Assembly (NCBI RefSeq): GCF_014230465.1
Contig: NZ_JAAXCY010000004.1
Span: 496,001-560,000 of the forward strand
Length of the DNA stretch: 64,000 nucleotides
From: Pseudomonas cremoris
Lineage (GTDB): Bacteria > Pseudomonadota > Gammaproteobacteria > Pseudomonadales > Pseudomonadaceae
Direction: 5' to 3'
A program made the translations under genes and the position numbers. Of the stretch, positions 51,961 through 61,983 are shown piece by piece; the first letter of the stretch is position 1, and the number at the start of each line of letters is the position of its first letter. Under the pieces are notes generated by a model, which saw nothing but the letters and a program-made list of their open reading frames with translations, was not told where the DNA came from and made no database searches.

Positions 51961-53139
51961 TTATTTGGAAAGAAAGCGCATTCCTTCTTCCAGCCCGCGA
52001 AGCGTCAGCGGATACATCTGGTCTTCCACCAACTCCCGCACAATCCCCGTCGACGCCGTGTAGCCCCACGTGTCCTTCGGGTACGGGTTAATCCAGATCA
52101 GCTTCTTGTATTTGGCCATGAAGCGCTGCATCCACACGTACCCCGGCTCTTCGTTCCAGTGCTCGACACTGCCGCCGGCCTGGGTAATCTCATACGGCGC
52201 CATCGACGCATCGCCGATAAAGATCACTTTGTAATCCGCGCCGTACTTGTGCAGCAGGTCTTGAGTAGAGGTGCGTTCCGACGTGCGGCGCTGGTTGTTC
52301 TTCCACACCGATTCGTACACGAAGTTGTGGAAGTAGAAGTACTCCAGGTGCTTGAACTCGGTCTTGCAGGCCGAGAACAGTTCCTCGCAGATCTTCACGT
52401 GGGCATCCATCGACCCGCCGATATCGAACAACAGCAGCAGCTTGATGGTGTTACGTCGCTCCGGACGCATCTGGATATTCAGCAAGCCGGCGTCGCGGGC
52501 GGTGTGGTCGATGGTGCCATCAATGTCCAGCTCTTCCGCCGCCCCTTGGCGCGCAAACTTGCGCAGGCGGCGCAGGGCGACCTTGATGTTGCGCGTGCCC
52601 AGTTCCACTTGGTCGTCGAGGTTCTTGTACTCGCGCTGGTCCCAGACCTTAACCGCCTTGCCCTGCCGCTTGCCGGCGTCGCCGACGCGAATGCCTTCCG
52701 GGTTATAACCGCCGGAGCCGAACGGGCTGGTGCCGCCGGTACCGATCCATTTGTTGCCGCCGGCGTGGCGTTCCTTTTGTTCTTCCAGGCGCTTCTTGAA
52801 TTCCTCGATCAGCTTGTCGAGGCCGCCGAGGGACTGGATCTGCGCACGTTCTTCATCGCTCAGCGAGCGCTCGAACTCCTTGCGCAGCCACTCTTCGGGG
52901 ATCAACGCCTGCAGGTGATCGTCGAGCTTTTCCAGACCGTTGAAATACGCGCCGAAAGCCCGGTCGAATTTGTCGAAATGGCGCTCGTCCTTCACCAGGA
53001 TCGCCCGGGCCAAGTAGTAGAACTCGTCCATGTCGGCGAAGGTCACGCGCATTTTCAACGCGTTGATCAGGTCCAGCAGCTCGCGCACCGACACCGGCAC
53101 CTTGGCGGCGCGCATCTCATTGAACAGGTTGAGCAACAT
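51961..53139 (-). CDS. VWA-domain protein, CoxE-like partner of MoxR ATPase
   Basis: 392 residues. N-terminal helical part of about 190 residues and a C-terminal von Willebrand factor A domain starting near 205 with the metal-site variant LLLFDIGGSMDAHVKICEEL, in which the first MIDAS serine is replaced by Gly. Genes of this kind pair with MoxR AAA+ ATPases and are thought to help in assembly or metal insertion into protein complexes. The target is unknown. Overlaps the moxR stop by one base and forms an operon with it. Confidence 0.85.
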   Translation of the reverse strand: MLLNLFNEMRAAKVPVSVRELLDLINALKMRVTFADMDEFYYLARAILVKDERHFDKFDRAFGAYFNGLEKLDDHLQALIPEEWLRKEFERSLSDEERAQIQSLGGLDKLIEEFKKRLEEQKERHAGGNKWIGTGGTSPFGSGGYNPEGIRVGDAGKRQGKAVKVWDQREYKNLDDQVELGTRNIKVALRRLRKFARQGAAEELDIDGTIDHTARDAGLLNIQMRPERRNTIKLLLLFDIGGSMDAHVKICEELFSACKTEFKHLEYFYFHNFVYESVWKNNQRRTSERTSTQDLLHKYGADYKVIFIGDASMAPYEITQAGGSVEHWNEEPGYVWMQRFMAKYKKLIWINPYPKDTWGYTASTGIVRELVEDQMYPLTLRGLEEGMRFLSK

Positions 53140-53984
53140 TAGCGGTTACCGCGACGGCTCATGAACGCCAGACGCTCCAGCAACTGCACGTCTTGCTCGT
53201 TCTTCACCAAGGCACCGGCCAACGGCGGGATCGCCTTGGTCGGGTCGCGTTCGCGCAGCACGGCTTCGCCGATGTTGTCGGCCATCAGCAGCTTGAGCCA
53301 GTCCACCAGTTCGGAGGTGGAGGGCTTTTTCTTCAGGCCCGGCACTTTGCGCACGTCGAAAAACACGTCCAGCGCTTCGCTGACCAGGTCTTTCTTAATG
53401 TCGGGGTAGTGCACATCCACGATCTTTTGCAGGGTGGTGCGGTCGGGGAAGGCGATGTAGTGGAAGAAGCAGCGGCGCAGGAACGCGTCTGGCAGCTCTT
53501 TTTCATTGTTGGAGGTAATGATGATGATCGGGCGTTTCTTGGCCTTGATGGTCTCGTCGATTTCGTAGACGTAGAACTCCATCTTGTCGAGTTCTTGCAG
53601 CAGGTCGTTGGGGAACTCGATGTCGGCCTTGTCGATTTCATCGATCAGCAGGATCACCCGCTCATCGGACTCGAAGGCCTCCCAGAGCTTGCCCTTTTTC
53701 AGGTAATTGCGCACGTCGTGCACCTTGTCCACACCCAACTGCGAGTCGCGTAGGCGGCTCACCGCGTCGTACTCGTACAAACCCTGATGGGCCTTGGTGG
53801 TGGACTTGATGTGCCAGGTGATCAGCTTGGCACCGAAGGATTCGGCCAATTGCTCGGCCAGCATGGTCTTGCCGGTGCCGGGCTCGCCCTTGACCAGCAG
53901 CGGCCGCTCCAGGGTGATGGCGGCGTTGACGGCCAGTTTCAGGTCATCGGTAGCCACATAGGCCTGGGTGCCTTCGAACTTCAT
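53139..53984 (-). CDS. MoxR-family AAA+ ATPase
   Basis: 281 residues. Walker A GEPGTGKT at 33-40, Walker B VILLIDEIDKAD with IDEID at 114-118, sensor 1 IIITSNNEKELPDAFLRRC with the arginine finger, and a C-terminal lid. MoxR proteins work as chaperone-like remodelling ATPases with VWA partners. It is the first gene of the pair; the pair is bounded on both sides by REPINs. Confidence 0.92.
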   Translation of the reverse strand: MKFEGTQAYVATDDLKLAVNAAITLERPLLVKGEPGTGKTMLAEQLAESFGAKLITWHIKSTTKAHQGLYEYDAVSRLRDSQLGVDKVHDVRNYLKKGKLWEAFESDERVILLIDEIDKADIEFPNDLLQELDKMEFYVYEIDETIKAKKRPIIIITSNNEKELPDAFLRRCFFHYIAFPDRTTLQKIVDVHYPDIKKDLVSEALDVFFDVRKVPGLKKKPSTSELVDWLKLLMADNIGEAVLRERDPTKAIPPLAGALVKNEQDVQLLERLAFMSRRGNR

Positions 53985-54110
53985 CGGTGTTTCCTCGCAT
54001 TCATCAATGCCCGGACTATACCGCGCAGCCCCGGCGACTGTGAACGCAGACGGGTTATTCAGTCTCTGAATGGGCGGTCACGGCACACCTTGAATGTGTA
54101 CGCGGGCTTA

Positions 54111-54200
54111 TGTGGGAGCGGGCTTGCTCGCGAATGCAGTGGTTCAGTCTACATTTGCGCTGACCGACACTCCGTCTTCGCGAGCAAGCCCGCTCCCACA
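54111..54200. repeat. REPIN of the GTGGGAGCGGG family
   Basis: 90 bases, inverted 24-base arms. Lies between codirectional minus-strand genes and abuts the stop codon of the DUF748 gene (TAA at 54202-54204). Confidence 0.93.
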
Positions 54201-54201
54201 T

Positions 54202-55278
54202 TTAGTCGGTGCTCGGTTTGGGCTGTTCGTAGCGTGCGGTGAAGGCCTGGATGAAGCCGTTGCGCAAAATCGCCAAAAACGCGGAGAACGCGCTGGCATT
54301 TTGCTGATGCACGCTGCCGCTGAGCTCTACACGGGTGGCGAATTGGTTCTTTTGCTGATTTTTCAGCACGGTTTCACTGGCACCGACCACCGCCTCCCAA
54401 ATCGAGCGGAAGATGTTCTTGTCTTTGTTTTCAACGTCCTGCTTCCAGTCGAACACTTCCACGTCCCGCAGCAGGGGCTTGATATAACCGGTGAGTTGGC
54501 CTTTTTCGGCTTGGGCTTCGATGACCACGTCGCCGGTGCCGGCCTTGAAGTCGAACTTGCCGTAGGCCGAGGCGAAGTCGTTCATGCGTTTGAGTTGCAG
54601 GTCCTTGGCGCGGAAGCGGAACTCGAAGTTCTCGAAATTGCTCAGCGGGTCAAAGGTGGCGGTGGCTTCCAATGGCGCCTGGCCTTGCAGCAGCGCCTTG
54701 CCTTCGAAGCGGGCGTCGCGCTTGCCTTTGACGTCGACCACGTTGGTCAGGTTGTAGAAGCTGGCATTGACCTGGGTGGCGTTGATGTTCACCGGTGGCT
54801 TGGAACTGAAGTTGCGAAAGGCGATCTTGCCGTCTTCGATGCGCACTTCATCGAGGGTGATCGGCAGCAGTTTGCCCAATTGGGCGCGCCAGTCGGTGCC
54901 TTTACCGGTCTGGGAGGCCTGCTTGTTGGCGCCGCCGTCGACGAAGTTCACCTCGGGGTTGATAAAACGCACCCTGGCCACCACCGCGTGGTCGTTGATC
55001 AGCGAGGGCCAACTCACCGCCAGGTCGATCAGCGGCGCCTTGACGAACGGTACCGGCACCTTGCCGTCGACCTTGGTGATCTCCAGGCCGTTGATCCTGT
55101 ACGCGCCGCGCCACAGGGCCACGTCCACATCGGAGACCTGGCCGCGGTAGTCGCCCATGTCGGCAAGCTTGTCATTCAGGTAGTTACGCACCAGATAGGG
55201 CAGGGCGAGGTCCAGGACGACCAGCACCACCACCAGCCCGGCGACGATCCATAGCAGCCAGCTGTAGCGACGTTTCAT
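54202..55278 (-). CDS. DUF748 / AsmA-like inner-membrane-anchored protein
   Basis: 358 residues from the ATG at 55278. One N-terminal membrane helix (WLLWIVAGLVVVLVVLDLAL) is followed by a periplasmic beta-rich region with the AsmA/DUF748 pattern: YLNDKLADMGDYRGQVSDV and a YRINGLEI turn near residue 62, then repeated strands such as GKIAFRNFSS. Such proteins are implicated in lipid transport or envelope integrity; the specific role is unknown. Confidence 0.82.
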   Translation of the reverse strand: MKRRYSWLLWIVAGLVVVLVVLDLALPYLVRNYLNDKLADMGDYRGQVSDVDVALWRGAYRINGLEITKVDGKVPVPFVKAPLIDLAVSWPSLINDHAVVARVRFINPEVNFVDGGANKQASQTGKGTDWRAQLGKLLPITLDEVRIEDGKIAFRNFSSKPPVNINATQVNASFYNLTNVVDVKGKRDARFEGKALLQGQAPLEATATFDPLSNFENFEFRFRAKDLQLKRMNDFASAYGKFDFKAGTGDVVIEAQAEKGQLTGYIKPLLRDVEVFDWKQDVENKDKNIFRSIWEAVVGASETVLKNQQKNQFATRVELSGSVHQQNASAFSAFLAILRNGFIQAFTARYEQPKPSTD

Positions 55279-55404
55279 TGGGTTGTTCTCCCGTGCATGT
55301 AGGAGATGGACTCTTGTGGGCGGCGCAACGTTCCTCTGACTGGACGCGTTGCAACACGAGGCATACCCTTGTGGCCTTCCTGAAATCGCCAAATAGGACC
55401 CGTC

Positions 55405-56379
55405 ATGAGCCGTATCTTTGCAGACAACGCGCACTCCATCGGTAATACGCCCCTGGTTCAGATCAACCGTATCGCACCGCGTGGCGTGACCATCCTGGCC
55501 AAGATCGAAGGGCGTAACCCAGGCTACTCGGTGAAGTGCCGCATTGGCGCCAACATGATCTGGGACGCGGAAAGCACCGGCAAACTCAAGCCGGGCATGA
55601 CCATTGTAGAACCGACGTCGGGTAACACCGGGATCGGCCTGGCGTTTGTTGCCGCTGCCCGTGGCTACAAGTTGCTGCTGACCATGCCGGCGTCCATGAG
55701 CATCGAGCGTCGTAAGGTTCTCAAGGCCTTGGGCGCGGAACTGGTACTGACCGAGCCAGCCAAGGGTATGAAGGGCGCCATCGAGAAGGCAGGTGAAATC
55801 GTTGCCAGCGACCCGGCCCAGTACTTTATGCCGGGCCAGTTCGAAAACCCGGCCAACCCGGCGATCCACGAAAAAACCACCGGCCCGGAAATCTGGAACG
55901 ACACCGATGGCGCAATTGACGTGCTGGTGGCGGGCGTAGGCACCGGTGGCACCATTACCGGTGTATCGCGCTATATCAAGAACATTGCAGGCAAACCGAT
56001 TCTGTCGGTGGCCGTCGAGCCGATTGTGTCGCCGGTGATTACCCAGGCGCTGGCCGGTGATGAGATCAAGCCCAGCCCCCACAAGATCCAAGGCATCGGC
56101 GCCGGTTTTGTGCCAAAGAACCTCGACCTGTCGATGGTTGACCGGGTGGAGCTGGCGAGCGATGAAGAGTCCAAGGCCATGGCCCTGCGCCTGATGCAGG
56201 AAGAGGGGATTCTGTGCGGTATCTCCTGCGGCGCGGCGATGGCCGTGGCGGTGCGTCTGGCCGAGAAACCGGAGATGCAGGGCAAGACCATCGTGGTGAT
56301 CCTGCCGGACTCAGGTGAGCGTTACCTGTCGAGCATGCTGTTCAGCGATTTGTTTACCGAGCAAGAAAACCAGGCTTGA
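55405..56379 (+). CDS. cysK: Cysteine synthase A (O-acetylserine sulfhydrylase)
   Basis: 324 residues. PLP lysine is K44 in [11 protein letters not shown], the substrate-binding loop is TSGNTG at 71-76, and the phosphate-binding loop is [10 protein letters not shown]. It replaces the acetyl group of O-acetylserine with sulfide to make cysteine. Monocistronic as far as visible; the upstream gap 55279-55404 is a probable promoter region. Confidence 0.95.
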   Translation: MSRIFADNAHSIGNTPLVQINRIAPRGVTILAKIEGRNPGYSVKCRIGANMIWDAESTGKLKPGMTIVEPTSGNTGIGLAFVAAARGYKLLLTMPASMSIERRKVLKALGAELVLTEPAKGMKGAIEKAGEIVASDPAQYFMPGQFENPANPAIHEKTTGPEIWNDTDGAIDVLVAGVGTGGTITGVSRYIKNIAGKPILSVAVEPIVSPVITQALAGDEIKPSPHKIQGIGAGFVPKNLDLSMVDRVELASDEESKAMALRLMQEEGILCGISCGAAMAVAVRLAEKPEMQGKTIVVILPDSGERYLSSMLFSDLFTEQENQA

Positions 56380-56488
56380 TTTGAGTCAGCGCCGATAACC
56401 CGGGCCTTCTGCATACTGGCCCAACTGTTTATCATGGCCGGCTGCTATGTCTGCTGTTGGCTAGGCGCTTATTTTCAGGAGTTGCTGC

Positions 56489-57427
56489 ATGACCTTTTCT
56501 TTGGCCGCCAAACTGTCGGTGCTGGCGTTATTTATAGGCAGCACGCTGTATGTGCACCTGCGCGGCAAGGCCCGTTTGCCGCTGTTGCGCCAGTTTGTCA
56601 ACCATTCGGCGCTGTTCGCCCCGTATAACGCCTTGATGTACCTGTTTTCGGCGGTGCCGTCCAAGCCGTATCTGGATCGCAGCAAATTCCCGGAATTGGA
56701 CGTGCTCAAGGACAACTGGGAAGTGATCCGCGAAGAGGCGATGCACCTGTTCGACGAGGGTTACATTCGCGCTGCCGAAAAGAACAACGACGCCGGCTTC
56801 GGTTCGTTCTTCAAGAAGGGCTGGAAGCGTTTCTACCTCAAGTGGTACGACAAACCGTTGCCATCGGCCGAGGCGCTGTGCCCGAAAACCGTGGCCCTGG
56901 TCAGCAGCATTCCCAACGTGAAAGGCGCGATGTTCGCGCTGTTGCCAGGTGGCAGCCACCTGAACCCGCACCGCGACCCTTTCGCCGGTTCCCTGCGTTA
57001 TCACCTGGGGTTGTCCACGCCAAATTCCGACGACTGCCGCATCTTCGTTGACGGTCAGGTCTACGCCTGGCGCGACGGTGAAGACGTGATGTTCGACGAA
57101 ACCTACGTGCATTGGGTGAAAAACGAGACCGAACAGACCCGCGTGATCCTGTTCTGCGACATCGAACGGCCGTTGAGCAATGGCCTGATGACCCGCGTCA
57201 ACCGTTGGGTCAGCAAGCAGCTTGGTCGTGCGACTGCACCACAGAACCTGGATGACGAGCGTGTAGGCGGGATCAACCAGGCGTATGCCTGGAGCAAAAC
57301 CTTCAGCGACAAGTTCAGTGGGGTGGTGAAGCAGTGGAAGCGTAAGCATCCCAAGGCTTACCGCATTGCGCGGCCAGTGTTGGCAGTGGTTGTGCTGGTG
57401 CTGCTGTGGAAGTGGTTGTTCGGCTAA
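56489..57427 (+). CDS. lpxO: Lipid A hydroxylase LpxO (aspartyl/asparaginyl beta-hydroxylase family)
   Basis: 312 residues with an N-terminal membrane helix (about 1-22) and a C-terminal hydrophobic tail (LAVVVLVLLWKWLFG). The dioxygenase iron motif is LNPHRDPFAG (His and Asp) with the distal His in ETYVHWVKNET. In other bacteria LpxO adds a 2-hydroxyl to secondary acyl chains of lipid A using 2-oxoglutarate and oxygen. Start is the ATG following AGGAG. Ends before a REPIN. Confidence 0.9.
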   Translation: MTFSLAAKLSVLALFIGSTLYVHLRGKARLPLLRQFVNHSALFAPYNALMYLFSAVPSKPYLDRSKFPELDVLKDNWEVIREEAMHLFDEGYIRAAEKNNDAGFGSFFKKGWKRFYLKWYDKPLPSAEALCPKTVALVSSIPNVKGAMFALLPGGSHLNPHRDPFAGSLRYHLGLSTPNSDDCRIFVDGQVYAWRDGEDVMFDETYVHWVKNETEQTRVILFCDIERPLSNGLMTRVNRWVSKQLGRATAPQNLDDERVGGINQAYAWSKTFSDKFSGVVKQWKRKHPKAYRIARPVLAVVVLVLLWKWLFG

Positions 57428-57447
57428 TTTGAAACACAATCAAAAAA

Positions 57448-57536
57448 TGTGGGAGCGGGCTTGCTCGCGAAAGCGGAGTGTCAGTTGATACATACTTGAC
57501 TGATCCACCGCATTCGCGAGCAAGCCCGCTCCCACA
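57448..57536. repeat. REPIN of the GTGGGAGCGGG family
   Basis: 89 bases, inverted 24-base arms, between the convergent lpxO and acnA genes. Confidence 0.93.
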
Positions 57537-57555
57537 TTTGGTTTTGCAGTGTTGC

Positions 57556-60297
57556 TTAGGAGGCGATCAACTGGCGCAGCACGTAGTGCAAGATACCGCC
57601 CGCCTTGAAGTACTCCACTTCATTCAGCGTATCGATCCGGCACAACACCTCGACCTTCTCCGTACTGCCATCCTCCCGCGTAATCACCAGTGTCAGGTTC
57701 ATCCGAGGCACGATCTCGACGCCGGTCAGCCCCAGGATATCGATCTTCTCCTTGCCTGTGAGCTTGAGTGTCTTGCGGTTCTGGTCCAGCTTGAACTGCA
57801 ACGGCAACACACCCATGCCCACCAGGTTGGAGCGGTGGATGCGTTCGAAACTCTCGGCGATCACCGCTTTCACTCCCAGCAAGTTGGTGCCTTTGGCCGC
57901 CCAGTCGCGGCTTGAACCCGTACCGTATTCCTGGCCCGCGATCACCACCAGCGGCGTGCCCGAGGCCTGGTATTTCATCGACGCATCGTAGATCGCCATT
58001 TTCTCGCCGGTTGGGATATACAGCGTGTTCCCGCCTTCCTCGCCGCCGAGCATTTCATTGCGGATACGGATATTGGCAAACGTGCCGCGCATCATCACTT
58101 CATGGTTACCCCGGCGTGAGCCGTAGGAGTTGAAGTCGCGTGGCTCCACGCCTTGTTCGCGCAGGTAACGTCCGGCGGGGCTGTCGGCCTTGATATTCCC
58201 GGCCGGGGAGATGTGGTCGGTGGTCACCGAATCGCCCAGCAGGGCCAGTACGTTGGCGCCCCGGACGTCTTTGATCACCGGCAAAGGCCCGGCGATATCG
58301 TCAAAGAACGGTGGGTGCTGGATGTAGGTGGAGTCCTTCTGCCACACGTAGGTCGCGGCTTGCGGCACTTCGATGGCCTGCCATTGCTCATCACCGGCAA
58401 ACACCTCGGCGTATTCCTTGTGGAACATGCCGGTGCTGACCTGTGCCACGGCGTCGGCAATCTCCTGGCTGCTGGGCCAGATGTCCTTGAGGTACACCGG
58501 CTTGCCGTCCTGATCGCTACCCAGCGGCTCGCTGCTGATATCAATGCGCACGGTGCCGGCCAGCGCATAGGCCACCACCAGCGGCGGCGAGGCCAGCCAG
58601 TTGGTTTTTACCAGCGGGTGCACGCGACCTTCGAAGTTGCGGTTGCCGGACAGCACCGAAGCCACGGCGAGGTCGGCTTTCTGGATGGCCTTTTCAATCG
58701 GCTCGGGTAACGGACCGGAGTTGCCGATGCAGGTGGTGCAGCCATAACCCACCAGGTCGAAGCCGAGCTTGTCGAGGTACTGGGTGAGCCCCGCCGCCTT
58801 GTAGTAGTCGGTGACCACTTTGGAGCCAGGGGCCAGCGAGGTTTTTACCCAGGGTTTGCGCGTCAGGCCTTTTTCCACGGCTTTTTTCGCCACGAGACCG
58901 GCGGCCATCATCACGCTGGGGTTGGAAGTGTTGGTGCAGGAGGTGATCGCGGCGATCACCACGGCGCCGTTTTTCAGGCGATAGGTGTGGCCGTCGTATT
59001 CATAGTCGGTTTCGCCCACCAAATCAGCATTGCCCACAGCAACACCGCCACCGCCTTCGCTTTCCAGGCGGCCTTCTTCCTTGTTGGTGGGTTTGAACTG
59101 CAGGTCGAGGAAATCGCTGAACGCCTGGCCGACATTCGGCAATGCCACGCGGTCCTGCGGGCGCTTCGGCCCGGCGAGGCTGGCTTCGACGCTGCCCATG
59201 TCGAGTGCCAGGCTGTCGGTGAACACCGGTTCCTGGCCCGCGTTGCGCCACAAGCCCTGGGCTTTGGTGTAAGCCTCCACCAACTTCACGGTTTCTGCCG
59301 GACGACCGGACAGGCGCAGGTAGTCCAGCGTCACTTCATCCACCGGGAAAAAGCCGCAGGTGGCGCCATATTCCGGGGCCATGTTGGCGATGGTGGCGCG
59401 GTCCGCCAGGGGCAGGTCGGCCAAGCCGTCGCCGTAGAATTCGACGAACTTACCCACCACGCCTTTTTTGCGCAGCATCTGGGTCACGGTCAGCACCAGG
59501 TCGGTGGCGGTGATGCCTTCCTTCAATTTGCCGGTGAGCTTGAAGCCGATCACTTCCGGGATCAGCATCGACACTGGCTGGCCGAGCATCGCCGCTTCCG
59601 CTTCGATCCCGCCCACGCCCCAGCCGAGGACGCCGAGGCCGTTGATCATGGTGGTGTGGGAGTCGGTGCCCACCAAGGTGTCGGGGAACGCGTAGGTGCG
59701 ACCGTCTTCGTCCTTGGTCCACACGGTGCGACCCAGGTATTCGAGGTTGACCTGGTGGCAGATGCCGGTGCCCGGTGGCACTACGCTAAAGTTGTCGAAG
59801 GCGCTTTGGCCCCAGCGCAGGAAGGCGTAGCGCTCGCCGTTGCGCTGCATTTCAATGTCGACGTTCTGCTCGAACGCGTCAGCGTTGCCGAACTTGTCGA
59901 CCATCACTGAGTGGTCGATCACCAGGTCCACCGGCGACAGCGGGTTGATGCGCTGCGGGTCGCCACCGGCCTTGGCCACGGCGGCGCGCATGGCGGCCAG
60001 GTCGACCACGGCGGGCACGCCGGTAAAGTCCTGCATCAGCACGCGGGCGGGGCGGTATTGGATCTCGCGGTCGGACTGGCGCTCTTTGAGCCAGGCGGCA
60101 ATGGCCTTGAGGTCGGCGCCGGTGACGGTCTTGTTGTCTTCCCAGCGCAGCAGGTTTTCCAGCAGCACCTTGAGGGACATTGGCAGCTTGTCCAGGTCGC
60201 CCAGGCTCTTGGCAGCTTCGGGCAGGCTGAAGTAGTGGTAGGTTTTACTGTCTATTTCAAGGGTCTTAAGGGTTCTCAGGCTATCAAGCGATGACAT
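57556..60297 (-). CDS. acnA: Aconitate hydratase A
   Basis: 913 residues from the ATG at 60297. The [4Fe-4S] ligands lie in [13 protein letters not shown] and [13 protein letters not shown], and the C-terminal swivel domain has [21 protein letters not shown]. Citrate-isocitrate interconversion in the TCA cycle. Length and order are those of bacterial AcnA. Regulated, if at all, from the 196-base gap upstream (60298-60493) which it shares with the divergent rlmM gene; a short inverted repeat TTAGCC / GGCTAA is at 60358-60384. Confidence 0.96.
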   Translation of the reverse strand: MSSLDSLRTLKTLEIDSKTYHYFSLPEAAKSLGDLDKLPMSLKVLLENLLRWEDNKTVTGADLKAIAAWLKERQSDREIQYRPARVLMQDFTGVPAVVDLAAMRAAVAKAGGDPQRINPLSPVDLVIDHSVMVDKFGNADAFEQNVDIEMQRNGERYAFLRWGQSAFDNFSVVPPGTGICHQVNLEYLGRTVWTKDEDGRTYAFPDTLVGTDSHTTMINGLGVLGWGVGGIEAEAAMLGQPVSMLIPEVIGFKLTGKLKEGITATDLVLTVTQMLRKKGVVGKFVEFYGDGLADLPLADRATIANMAPEYGATCGFFPVDEVTLDYLRLSGRPAETVKLVEAYTKAQGLWRNAGQEPVFTDSLALDMGSVEASLAGPKRPQDRVALPNVGQAFSDFLDLQFKPTNKEEGRLESEGGGGVAVGNADLVGETDYEYDGHTYRLKNGAVVIAAITSCTNTSNPSVMMAAGLVAKKAVEKGLTRKPWVKTSLAPGSKVVTDYYKAAGLTQYLDKLGFDLVGYGCTTCIGNSGPLPEPIEKAIQKADLAVASVLSGNRNFEGRVHPLVKTNWLASPPLVVAYALAGTVRIDISSEPLGSDQDGKPVYLKDIWPSSQEIADAVAQVSTGMFHKEYAEVFAGDEQWQAIEVPQAATYVWQKDSTYIQHPPFFDDIAGPLPVIKDVRGANVLALLGDSVTTDHISPAGNIKADSPAGRYLREQGVEPRDFNSYGSRRGNHEVMMRGTFANIRIRNEMLGGEEGGNTLYIPTGEKMAIYDASMKYQASGTPLVVIAGQEYGTGSSRDWAAKGTNLLGVKAVIAESFERIHRSNLVGMGVLPLQFKLDQNRKTLKLTGKEKIDILGLTGVEIVPRMNLTLVITREDGSTEKVEVLCRIDTLNEVEYFKAGGILHYVLRQLIAS

Positions 60298-60493
60298 GAC
60301 GCGACTCCTTATGGTCCGCACGGCTACGGACCTGACGGGACGAACAGAGCTATCACGTTAGCCCTGTTTTCATTAGCAGGCTAATAACTGGACTCTATGG
60401 TTAAGTCCAAGGTTCCGAACTCAGCTATCATGCGCGCGTTTTCATGACAGACATTGCGATAGCGCAACATCTGTCGAGTCACCAGGAGAGTTG

Positions 60494-61570
60494 ATGAACA
60501 CCCTTTTTATGCACTGCCGCCCGGGGTTTGAAGGCGAAGTCTGTTCCGAGATCGCGGAACACGCCGCGCGCCTGAACGTTTCTGGCTACGCCAAGGCCAA
60601 GACCGGCAGCGCCTGCGCCGAATTTGTCTGCACCGAAGAAGACGGCGCCCAGCGCCTGATGCACGGCCAGCGCTTTGCCGAGCTCATCTTCCCAAGGCAG
60701 TGGGCGCGCGGGGTTTTTATCGACCTGCCGGAAACCGACCGTATCAGCGTCATCCTTGCCCACCTGCAAGGCTTCCCGGTGTGCGGTAGCCTGTGGCTGG
60801 AGATGGTCGACACCAATGATGGCAAAGAGCTTTCAAACTTCTGCAAGAAATTCGAAGTGCACCTGCGCAAGGCGTTGTTGAACGCCGGCAAGCTGGTGGA
60901 CGATCCGAGCAAGCCGCGCCTGCTGCTGACCTTCAAGAGTGGTCGCGAAGTGTTCATGGGCTTGGCCGAGTCGAACAACTCGGCGATGTGGCCGATGGGA
61001 ATTCCGCGCTTGAAATTCCCGCGTGAGGCACCGAGCCGCTCGACCCTCAAGCTGGAAGAGGCCTGGCATCACTTCATCCCTCGCGACCAATGGGACGAAC
61101 GCCTACATGGCGACATGACCGGCGTAGATCTCGGCGCAGCCCCCGGCGGCTGGACCTGGCAACTGGTCAACCGTGGCATGTTGGTGACCGCCATCGACAA
61201 CGGACCCATGGCCGAAAGCTTGATGGACACCGGCCTGGTGCAACACTTGATGGCCGACGGTTTTACCTTCGTGCCCAAGCAGCCGGTGGACTGGATGGTG
61301 TGTGACATCGTCGAGAAACCTGCGCGCAATGCCGCACTACTGGAAACCTGGATCGGTGAAGGGCATTGCCGCGAGGCGGTGGTGAACTTGAAGTTGCCGA
61401 TGAAACAGCGATATGCCGAGGTGAAGCGTTTGCTGGAGCGCATCGAGGAGGGCTTCAAGGCGCGGGGCATTCGGGTGGAAATTGGCTGCAAGCAGCTGTA
61501 CCACGACCGTGAGGAAGTGACCTGCCATTTGCGACGGCTGGAAACGGCCAAGAAACCCAAGAACCGCTGA
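60494..61570 (+). CDS. rlmM: 23S rRNA 2'-O-methyltransferase RlmM (C2498)
   Basis: 358 residues from the ATG at 60494, with AGGAGAG upstream. N-terminal THUMP-like domain and C-terminal Rossmann methylase with GVDLGAAPGGWTWQL as SAM motif I, then WMVCDIVEKP and VVNLKLPMKQRYAE containing the catalytic lysine. Modifies C2498 of 23S rRNA in the peptidyl transferase loop. Divergent from acnA. Confidence 0.95.
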   Translation: MNTLFMHCRPGFEGEVCSEIAEHAARLNVSGYAKAKTGSACAEFVCTEEDGAQRLMHGQRFAELIFPRQWARGVFIDLPETDRISVILAHLQGFPVCGSLWLEMVDTNDGKELSNFCKKFEVHLRKALLNAGKLVDDPSKPRLLLTFKSGREVFMGLAESNNSAMWPMGIPRLKFPREAPSRSTLKLEEAWHHFIPRDQWDERLHGDMTGVDLGAAPGGWTWQLVNRGMLVTAIDNGPMAESLMDTGLVQHLMADGFTFVPKQPVDWMVCDIVEKPARNAALLETWIGEGHCREAVVNLKLPMKQRYAEVKRLLERIEEGFKARGIRVEIGCKQLYHDREEVTCHLRRLETAKKPKNR

Positions 61571-61596
61571 ATAGTTAAAGTGACCACAAAACCCCC

Positions 61597-61700
61597 TGTG
61601 GGAGCGGGCTTGCTCGCGAAAGCGGCGGTTCAGTCAAGTCTCAGTGACTGGCACACCGCATTCGCGAGCAAGCCCGCTCCCACACAAGCCCGCTCCCACA
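61597..61700. repeat. REPIN of the GTGGGAGCGGG family with duplicated right-arm end
   Basis: The 88-base REPIN (61597-61684) is followed by an exact tandem repeat of its last 16 bases, CAAGCCCGCTCCCACA (61669-61684 and 61685-61700), as at 15519-15550. Located between codirectional rlmM and tusA, so it lies in the likely tusA promoter region. Confidence 0.93.
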
Positions 61701-61731
61701 GTTCGAGCGGTGCCCGTTTCAGGAGTGATGC

Positions 61732-61983
61732 ATGAACCAGTCCCTCGATTTGCCTGTAGACGCTGTGCTCGACGCCACCGGCCTCAACTGCCCCGAGCCG
61801 GTGATGATGCTGCACCAGCACATTCGTGACCTGCCGCCAGGCGGCTTGCTCAAGGTGATCGCGACCGACCCGTCCACCCGTCGCGATATTCCCAAGTTTT
61901 GCGTCTTCCTGGACCACGAACTGGTGGATCAGCAGGAACAGGCCGGCACTTACCTGTACTGGATTCGCAAAAAGTCTGCCTAA
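61732..61983 (+). CDS. tusA: Sulfur carrier protein TusA
   Basis: 83 residues. The active Cys20 is in [14 protein letters not shown], the SirA/TusA signature. It accepts persulfide sulfur from IscS and passes it on for tRNA 2-thiouridine and other cofactors. Start ATG preceded by AGGAGTG. Its stop overlaps that of the convergent MATE gene by three to four bases. Confidence 0.95.
   Translation: MNQSLDLPVDAVLDATGLNCPEPVMMLHQHIRDLPPGGLLKVIATDPSTRRDIPKFCVFLDHELVDQQEQAGTYLYWIRKKSA

Noticed and set aside
60358..60384. Short inverted repeat TTAGCC / GGCTAA between acnA and rlmM as an operator
   Set aside because: Only 6-base arms with a 15-base spacer; too weak to assign, and noted only in the acnA entry.
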